Positions 63,766 to 64,000 of a DNA stretch of 64,000 bases are shown one piece after another. A model generated the notes under the pieces. That model did not search any database, was not told the origin of the DNA, and saw only the letters and a list, made by a program, of their open reading frames with translations. Position 1 is the first letter of the stretch. Every line of letters starts with the position of its first letter. This DNA comes from Desulfosarcina alkanivorans (lineage in GTDB: Bacteria > Desulfobacterota > Desulfobacteria > Desulfobacterales > Desulfosarcinaceae). Location: contig NZ_AP021874.1 in the NCBI RefSeq assembly GCF_009688945.1, forward strand, positions 5,146,001 to 5,210,000, in the 5' to 3' direction. The position numbers and the translations under genes were made by a program.

Positions 63766-64000
63766 ATGGCTGGAAATTACGTTCCGGGAACCTATGCCAA
63801 GCGAAAACCCGGCTCCGAAAAACTGGTGGGGCATTATGTCCGCCAATGGGAAAAACGGCAGTTGGCCCTAAATGCATCCGAACAGGCGGCTGCGGCACCG
63901 CTTGAACTGCCGCCCTGTATTGCCTTTTCCAGGAAGATTGGTGGAGGCGCGCTGGAGATTGCAGACATCGTGGCCGAAAAGCTGGGATACCGGGTGGCGG
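63766..64000 (+). CDS. Cytidylate-kinase-like protein, 5' part
   Basis: 78 N-terminal residues before the window ends. AAAGGAGG lies 5 bp upstream of the ATG. After a basic, flexible N-terminus of about 45 residues, PPCIAFSRKIGGGALEIADI and VAEKLGYRV match the start of the cytidylate-kinase-like (AAA-type P-loop variant) family found in deltaproteobacteria. Activity on CMP is not established for that family. Confidence 0.7.
   Translation, partial: MAGNYVPGTYAKRKPGSEKLVGHYVRQWEKRQLALNASEQAAAAPLELPPCIAFSRKIGGGALEIADIVAEKLGYRVA

Overview
The window looks like chromosome of a GC-rich anaerobic deltaproteobacterium, most likely a sulfate reducer of the Desulfobacteraceae/Desulfosarcinaceae type. 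This is inferred from gene content: a non-pyrrolysine MttB-type methyltransferase with its corrinoid protein, an ADP-forming acyl-CoA ligase pair, GTP-type PEP carboxykinase, ETF-quinone oxidoreductase and several small exported proteins of unknown family. No 16S gene or other definitive marker is present.

Layout. 1-2.6 kb: 3' part of an MttB-family methyltransferase, its corrinoid protein, and an EamA exporter. 2.6-5.2 kb: MarR regulator with a two-subunit acyl-CoA ligase operon. 5.2-13 kb: an AT-richer accessory region ending at the 3' end of ssrA (tmRNA). It holds a PKD lipoprotein, a decayed chromosomal integron (frameshifted integrase that has also lost two catalytic residues, attI, a cassette with a clear attC, a second cassette ORF), a type IV AbiE-like toxin-antitoxin pair with nested palindromic operators, and about 1.6 kb of eroded DNA. 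13.3-19.3 kb: a branched-chain amino-acid type ABC operon (livG-K-H-M-F) headed by a FadR/GntR regulator with a near-consensus operator. 19.7-20.9 kb: alanine dehydrogenase. 20.9-26 kb: a MITE-like element, an epimerase remnant and a 1367-residue membrane protein of unknown function. 26-31.5 kb: repeats, htpG, dodecin and a two-component pair split by a second copy of the MITE-like element. 31.9-34.5 kb: a hybrid histidine kinase. 34.5-37 kb: a basic small protein, two paralogous exported VDIG-repeat proteins and a TetR regulator. 37-49 kb: mostly housekeeping or conserved genes (DMT exporter, a long protein of unknown function, AmpG-like permease, pckG, rdgB, a Cys-rich repeat peptide, quinone oxidoreductase, B12-binding radical SAM protein, HD protein). 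49.6-59.8 kb: amino-acid and peptide catabolism (ETF-QO, FAD amine/amino-acid oxidoreductase, aminotransferase, dppABCDF). 60-64 kb: an HTH regulator, an HDOD protein, small unknowns and the start of a cytidylate-kinase-like gene.

Taken together the ordinary genes point to uptake and oxidation of amino acids, peptides and methylated amines. LIV and Dpp transporters bring substrates in, alanine dehydrogenase, the aminotransferase and the FAD oxidoreductase deaminate them, ETF-QO passes electrons to the quinone pool, the ADP-forming ligase can conserve acyl-CoA energy and PEPCK feeds gluconeogenesis. The most unusual parts are the fossil integron beside ssrA, the mobile palindromic element that supplies a kinase's stop codon, the VDIG-repeat exported proteins with their duplicated operators, and the CGC-repeat peptide.
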